A stretch of 64,000 nt of DNA. Source: Phellopilus nigrolimitatus. Lineage: Eukaryota; Basidiomycota; Agaricomycetes; Hymenochaetales; Hymenochaetaceae. Position 1 is the first letter of the stretch; every line of letters starts with the position of its first letter. The translations under genes were made by a program, and so were the position numbers. The stretch lies in NCBI GenBank assembly GCA_021029095.1, contig JAJOHG010000004.1, forward strand, positions 1,178,001-1,242,000. Reading direction: 5' to 3'. This document shows positions 57,993 to 64,000 of the stretch, one piece after another. A model generated the notes under the pieces. That model ran no database searches. It was not told where the DNA came from and worked only from the letters and a program-made list of their open reading frames with translations.

Positions 57993-60900
57993 GACTGGAA
58001 TGGGGGCAAACTCCTCTGCTCGCGGAAACAAACTTAGAGGTCAACACCGCATTTATATGCTTTTAGCTGCTTATCCAAGTGTCATTTGTGACAATGGCAA
58101 CCTGGTTGCGTGAGCTGGATCGGAAACAGACGGACGTGCATGGTGTGATACAAACCTTGCGACGGCGGTCAAATGATCAGGTCCGTTCAGTATGCGCGCA
58201 CGCATGGCATATATCCGAGATCCAGATTGGCAGACAGCAATACGGCATGAGTATCTCATAACAGAATAGCATCGAAGAGAGCACAAAGAGGACGTTTCTT
58301 CATTTGTTCCTGCCTGATTCTAGACGCTCAGTGCCTCGTGATCGCTAAGCAAGTCGAGTAATGACAAATAACGGCAAGCCTAAAGTTGGTCGTCGGGAAA
58401 GAGTAAACACTGGTTGCCACAAGAATAGATTCAGATGTTCTCTCAAGTAAAGTCGCGAGGGGCGGAGGGCCGCCTCCCCGTTACAGTAAGACCCTAGCCG
58501 TTCTGAGAAGTTCACACGGTCGTCACAGTGAAATCGGTGGCCATGGAATCATCTTTCGACGTGGTCTGAAGAACGGCAACGGGATCTTGATATACGCGAC
58601 AAAAATCATCGAGACAAGTGTCTTGCCGCACTTCCCTTGCATAAGTGATGGATACAATGACTCCGGGAAAGAGGTGTTCATTCCAAGCTTTGTTGCGTCC
58701 CGTTAATTTTGCAGGCCTCGAGAAAGATGCCTACACCGAAAGCTGACGCTCGGATCTGAAGATACAGATTTCGCAATCGGCACCGGCACGCGACGGATAC
58801 TGCATAAATAACTCGGTAGTTCTATTATTGTCACTTCGATCATCCGAATATATGGCGGGTGCAGAAAACAGTAGCTTACAGCTCATCCGTAAGCTGTAGC
58901 CATGTCCTCGTATGTCCGTAACCCAGTTTCATAGAATGACCGCTTTGTATGAAAGCCAGCACATGTATACCGCTGCACTTCCATGTTTTTATTGAGCCTC
59001 TGTAGAGGCAAGACTAGCTTTATTTGAATTTGGAAGCAGAAACGTTGTTCTAACCTTTTTTAAAGCAAGCAGCCGGTACATCCGAAAACCTCGAATCAGC
59101 AATGCAACGCACAGACAGTTCATCCGGAAATTCGGGAGCATTCTATATGACGCTCTGTAGGATTCTCGCTTGCGAATGCAGAAATGAATATGAAATGTTT
59201 CTTTTTTCAATCGGCGATTAAGGTGTGAAGATTTTAATCAGCTACGGCAAAGAAAACCTTGCTCTTGTGTCGTAGATCAATGGATGAAAGGAACATCAGG
59301 GCTTGCCCTAAATTCGTATGAGACTCGAGTTGCTGGTAGGGATTATGGTTGCGAGAATGGCAGTTCCAAATCTACAAGCTTGTGGTCATGCGTTGTACAC
59401 AGGAGGAATTAGTGTATACACGATGGAGGGAAAGCGCACCTAATCTAGCACCTAGTACGAGTGATGGTGCAAGATGACCGTCGAGGAAGGTACCTATTCC
59501 AAGCTTGGGTAATATCACAGACAGTGGTTCTTGAAAGATATACTGACAATGATGCACGTTCCGATTGGTTGTCCCAGTTGACCCGCCAGTGAAACAAGTG
59601 ACTAGTGTAGCAAGTGCATTGCGCAAAAGAGCAACATGTTGTGTTGAGCGTCGGATGCATCAGATAGCAAAAATAACATCTTCTCGCTTCTCGTACGAGC
59701 ATTGAAGAACTGTAGAGTTATGCATCTTGTGGGATCATTTATTCAGTACACATCTAGTAAGAAGTATGCGAAGGAGAGTAAAAGGGGCTTACACAGTGCA
59801 CCATCAAAGGTTTCGAGATAAGCTATGGCGAAACGCCGTCCAAAGGGCTACAATTACATAGTAGCACATGCTACCAGCGGAGTACGATATGCGAGGAACA
59901 GATGCAAATGTTAAACACTTCCTGCGTGGTACCGGAATAAGGATGCTGTAAGCGAAGATGCAATTCGCTTCGAAATGACGGCGGCAACAGTCTGTGATAA
60001 AGAAAGCGTGAGAAAGGGAGAGAAAGAATTCAAGGATGTTACGAGGAAAGTACGAACAACGGTAACACCCCTCATTGCTTGCTTCCCGCCCTTCTCATTC
60101 ACTATTCCTCCACTGATCAGCAATGCCCAGCCTTCGTGCGCCATGCCAAGATATGCTTCGAAGCAAAATTCTAGTGGATTTATTGTAAGAAAGAAATCTC
60201 AGGATGGCCGTGCAAGGAGGAAAGCGTTTCACTGAGACTGTCGATAGAAAAAGGGTGCGTCGCTGATCTTTCTGTTAAATATTTTAGGTCGTGTCGTAAC
60301 GAACAGATGGGTTCACGGAAGCACTCGCGACAATCGGTTGTCTAGAGACTCTGACTGGTCCATTCGACGAAGAAAATCGTAAACCATTTCGACGAACCTA
60401 CCACCACGCAGATCTGCCGGCCATGTTTGGCTTTCTGTGATGTCCTCGGCAGGACAGCTGGCTCGCCAGTGACGGTAGAGTTGCGGACCTCACACAAACG
60501 GCGCCAAGCCCTTCTTCGAAGGACCGCACCCAACATCCTATACATCCCGAGTGGTGCACTGCTCTAGTGAATTGCGGCAAGGGTTGAATATCAGGTACGG
60601 ATTCCGAGCTCATCCCTTCGACAACGCCTAACGTCAAATCATCGGGAGCCAAGACGGCTGGAGAATCACTGCGTCTCGAGTTCTCTTCAAAGTAGCGATA
60701 CTCCATTGCGTTGTGCTTGACTTGTCTGTTCGTACTAGTTACCCTAAGACGGAGTCCGGGACCACCATACCTTCTAACAATAGTACTCTGGCTGACAAGC
60801 CTTGTATTAGGGAGACGAAATTGCCAAGGTCTGAGTCTCAGAACGAGAGCATCGTAATCAAATGGATTTTGCAAACATAAGTTGATCGAGGTCGTGGGTT

Positions 60901-62384
60901 GATGTAGAGGAGTCACGGATATATCCAGACGAAATATTTCCGAACGCCCCAAATGGGAGAATGAGAGTGGCTAGCCGCCACCATCCTCTTTTCCAACTTG
61001 CGCCGCTCTCCAAGCAAGAGATTGGAACCAAAAATAAAGCCCTCCACACTGCCTTTATCTGTTCACTATCTCTAGTGTTCTGAACCTGAACGGCTTCGCC
61101 GGCTTCATTTCTGGGCCCGACCCCTTGATAACAAATTTACCAGCGCACGACAACGGCTGCAAGTCCTAAAAAAAAGCTTCTGTCCCCTTCCCTTCTTTCC
61201 TGCTTCGAGCTCAAGTCTATGTTTGACCCCGTACGCAGTTGTATCAAGCTTTATGGACTAAGGGTCACTATCAGCCTTTGCGAAGGACCAGCGCCTGTTA
61301 CTTAAAACAATGCCAAGCTTAAACTGATCTGTGCCTTTTCGTTATTTAAGGCGCTACATTGACTGCAGGGGAAAACGGGAGAAGCGAAGCTCCTAGCTGT
61401 ATTCATGGCGGGCTGCCGGTCGACATAACGGAAGCTGATTGAAGGCGGACCGCATCCATTTCTTTGATACTGTAATATCACACGTTGGCACCCCTCGTCG
61501 TCGGCAGCGGCAGTATGGAGGCTCGAATCATCCTGGCGCGCCCCAAAGCGGCATTCTCATTTCCATTTCCCAGTCGCAGAACCTCGAGCTACATACGACC
61601 AATTTGCTAAATAACAGACGTATTGCAAGCCGGCTTGGCTGATGGCCATCATAGATACCAGACCTCCAGACCTCAGAAGTTGGTGGTGCATGAGATTGCG
61701 CTTGCAAGATCGAGTACTTCGGTTTCCTCTTCCTGTAGCCAGCGACATGTGTGCGTACCATTCGCATGAATCGAGATTGATAAGCTATAGGGCGCTAGGC
61801 CCTCCCCTATGTCTCTTGCCGTTCCTCGAGACAGGAGCTTCCTCATATTTCGGTATCCCGGGCCATCACTTTGTCGTATCCGCTCAACGCTATGATTGCG
61901 GAAGATACTGTCAAATTTGCACCTAGACCGGTGGGTCATACCGATCTGTCTTTTCAGCGATTTAACAGCTATTCACGAAACTAATGGCAGTCGCACGTCA
62001 GATTGAAATAAAATGAGCAATCGAGGCAGCCAAAATTCAACGCGCATCGTCAGCGTATCATTGATACGTAGCAGCGTTACGAATCGATTTTCAGCAGGTT
62101 GTTGACGGATAAAACAGAAACTATATCGTACTACAATATAACCGCACGGTAGTTCATGCGTCAAATGATACTGAATTTATCCCTGAGTAAATCGCATCAT
62201 AGCTGAGCTGCGCATATGTATGCTCCTGCATCTGCTGAGTGTACTGATGCTGATTATACTAGCCTTCACTGGTTTACTCTGACAGAAAGATATGACGAGA
62301 AGATTGCAAAATACATGCCTGCCAGTGAGTGTGGTGCACCGAGCAAAGGAGACAACAAATGCGCTGACGATGCGCGTATTATAT
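57993..62384. other. 4.4-kb stretch without a supported gene
   Basis: No recognisable protein on either strand. Frames at 60398-60952 and 60858-61049 (-) are open but have no recognisable domains. 61961-62017 resembles 35511-35565. Confidence 0.5.
61961..62017. repeat. dispersed repeat copy B (similar to 35511-35565)
   Basis: The second copy of the short dispersed repeat, reading TTAACAGCTATTCACGAAAC through AGATTGAAATAAAATGAGC. Confidence 0.55.
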
Positions 62385-62515
62385 AAAACAGATAATAAAG
62401 ACCAGCGCCTATTTCGCATTAGCTTGGGATCTCTCATGGCCATTCAGCATAGTAGAATAAAAGTTTACCTGGGTGAAGCCATAAACTCGCTGACAGACAC
62501 ATACAGTAGCTCAGA
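62385..62515. repeat. direct repeat copy 1 (pairs with 63355-63500)
   Basis: Shares AATAAAGACCA, then GGGATCTCTCATGGCCATT, CAGCATAGTAGAATAA and CTGACAGACACATACA with 63355-63500 in the same order and orientation, with scattered substitutions and small gaps. Confidence 0.7.
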
Positions 62516-63065
62516 CACAAAGCCAGCAGTTCCTTGCATACCCTGCTCTCTGTTTTCCATTGATAGCTGAACTAAAAAGGGTGAATTGAAGCCCTTCTTA
62601 TGCTGCATATTTCTGTGTAATCTTTATGCCAGTTGGTAATATCAAATAATTAATAACCGCAGACTTCGATTGCATGATGTTGAAGAAATGCTGATTTTGG
62701 TACATTTTCGGCTCTGAAGAAGGGACAGATAGATCTTTTCTTTTCTAAATACACACGAGGGTATGATGACCTTGACTGAACATGTATATAAAATTTCAGG
62801 CAGAAATATTGAAAACTCGAAGAGGAGATGTAGGGACTACAGTGCGTAAAGGCAAGAGACAACAAGCCGAAATGCTCCGACTGACTTTTCCATCTCACCT
62901 TGCCACAACATTATATTCCCTCTTTATTTATATACACTGGATAGGCCTTGTACGTGTCTTCAATACTTGTTGCTTAGATTTCTCAAGTGTCGACTTTTTC
63001 TTTTTTGGCCACTGAAAATTGGAAACAAAAGATATTAATAATGAAATTGTGTTTAAAATAGCGTA

Positions 63066-63338
63066 CAGGTGGGTCAGAAAAGTCTTCGCCCCACTAAATA
63101 AGGAAGTCAGTTCCCGTCTGCCCTATTCACATAAAAACAGTGTCAAATAGTGTTTTACTGTGCATAATCTTTGCTTTAGATGCATACTAGAAACATCCAA
63201 TACATACTTGTTAATTATTTTTCGGTTGTGTTGAGCTGGCAGCATACCATAAACAATGGCTGGCGACAAGTCGTGTGCTACGCAGGCGAGAACTGCCTTC
63301 CTTTTTAAGGGGGCGCGAAGACTTTTCTGACCCACCTG
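63066..63338. mobile_element. short inverted-repeat element (MITE-like), 273 bp
   Basis: The two ends are inverted copies beginning CAGGTGGGTCAGAAAAGTCT, identical over about 24 nt. The left end is preceded by TA; the right flank is TG, so one target-site copy may have mutated. The element is too small to encode a transposase. End sequence and TA preference suggest a Tc1/mariner-type non-autonomous element. Confidence 0.8.
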
Positions 63339-63354
63339 TGATATGGTTTATTAT

Positions 63355-63500
63355 GTTATATAAGCGCCCATTCTAAATAAAGACCATCGCTTCACATATT
63401 AGCCAGTTATTTTGGGATTTCTCGTGGCCATTTCAGCATAGCAGAATAATATTTTGCCTGGGTAAAATCATAATCTTGCTGACAGACACATACATTTCTC
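63355..63500. repeat. direct repeat copy 2 (pairs with 62385-62515)
   Basis: The diverged second copy, immediately right of the 63066-63338 element. Confidence 0.7.
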
Positions 63501-63691
63501 CGAATATGGTATTTATTATTTTATTTTGATTTATTTTATTTTTATTCTCTGAAATTTTTTTGAAACAACAACTTCCAAATCGGGAAATCGCGTGTAATTG
63601 AGTATTTTGCTTACTTCTATTAGCGAAACCAAAAAAGAAATCCGAAATTCGCAAAATTCCGGCCCCCAGCCTGTTGAACGTTGATGGCTTA

Positions 63692-63960
63692 CAGGTGGGT
63701 GTAGAAAATGATGTTGATCGACATGGACACCCGGAAAAGGAAATAGAGTCTCAGCACAGTAGAGAAACCGTTCAAAACCTCCACATCCTACCTTTCATGC
63801 CCGAAGCTTGACTTAATTCGCAAAACAAAAACATTCTGCTGGCAGCACGCAATCCGACTTGTCCCAATCTCAAGCTGCCATGGAAAAAAAAATAGACAGG
63901 TTCAAGAACATGTTTTCTTTTTCGGATGTCCATGTTGATCAACATCATTTTCTAGCACTG
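63692..63960. mobile_element. second MITE-like element, 269 bp, TA-flanked
   Basis: The ends are inverted repeats of about 39 nt, both including TAGAAAATGATGTTGATC, with about five differences. A TA lies directly outside each end (63690-63691 and 63961-63962). The left end starts CAGGTGGG, like the element 350 bp upstream. No coding capacity. Confidence 0.8.
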
Positions 63961-64000
63961 TAGTGGTGTCATAAGGAGGTGTAGTAATAGTATACTGTAC

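Noticed and set aside
60398..61049. Open minus-strand frames, one with a hydrophobic N-terminus
   Set aside because: The longer frame lacks an ATG start and the two cannot be joined with consensus splice sites; no family signature.

Overview
This window comes from a filamentous basidiomycete (Agaricomycotina-type) genome. The genes are split by many short introns, mostly 45-100 nt with GT..AG ends. They are packed on both strands in the conserved eukaryotic core stretches. The accessory genes (a fungal sesquiterpene synthase, a secreted bicupin oxalate decarboxylase, a small intradiol dioxygenase, a secreted ThuA-domain protein) fit a wood- or litter-associated mushroom-forming fungus. I cannot name the species. 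No rRNA, CRISPR or bacterial-type operon was seen. No tRNA was recognised by eye, but no covariance search was possible.

Layout. 1-4.5 kb: no supportable gene. 4.5-12.9 kb: housekeeping block with Vps71/ZNHIT1 (+), Swd2/WDR82 (-, apparent 1-nt frameshift), RPB5 (+), a Ydj1-type DnaJ (-) and the rRNA methyltransferase Rcm1/NSUN5 (+). 12.9-17.3 kb: empty. 17.3-19.2 kb: branchpoint-binding protein BBP/SF1 (-). 19.2-22.5 kb: empty. 22.5-23.6 kb: an atypical bZIP protein (+). 25.0-30.5 kb: uracil-DNA glycosylase (-) head-to-head with dolichol kinase SEC59 (+). 33.5-34.7 kb: sesquiterpene synthase (+). 36.1-39.3 kb: mevalonate kinase and cystathionine beta-lyase (-), overlapping or fused in one open frame. 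40.1-44.8 kb: intradiol dioxygenase (-), kinetochore SPC25 (+), ThuA-domain protein (-). 45.7-48.8 kb: ARV1 (-) and an F-box protein (+, apparent frameshift). 49.4-53.8 kb: ABHD11-like hydrolase (-), very-long-chain enoyl-CoA reductase TSC13 (+), GET4 (-). 55.2-58.0 kb: a MITE-like element and an oxalate decarboxylase with an in-frame stop at a metal-ligand codon. 58-64 kb: gene-poor and repeat-rich, with two more short inverted-repeat elements.

Exon structures were rebuilt by hand so that splice phases agree across each gene, and nearly every gene closes in phase. Several genes touch lipid or isoprenoid metabolism (mevalonate kinase, sesquiterpene synthase, dolichol kinase, ARV1, TSC13). Only the terpene synthase and mevalonate kinase are close enough to suggest a functional link. 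The observations most worth checking are the lyase/mevalonate-kinase overlap, the microexons (6 nt in DnaJ, 10 nt in ABHD11), a start codon split by an intron, two probable GC-AG introns, the stop codon in oxalate decarboxylase, the bZIP that lacks the invariant Asn, and three TA-flanked MITE-like elements.
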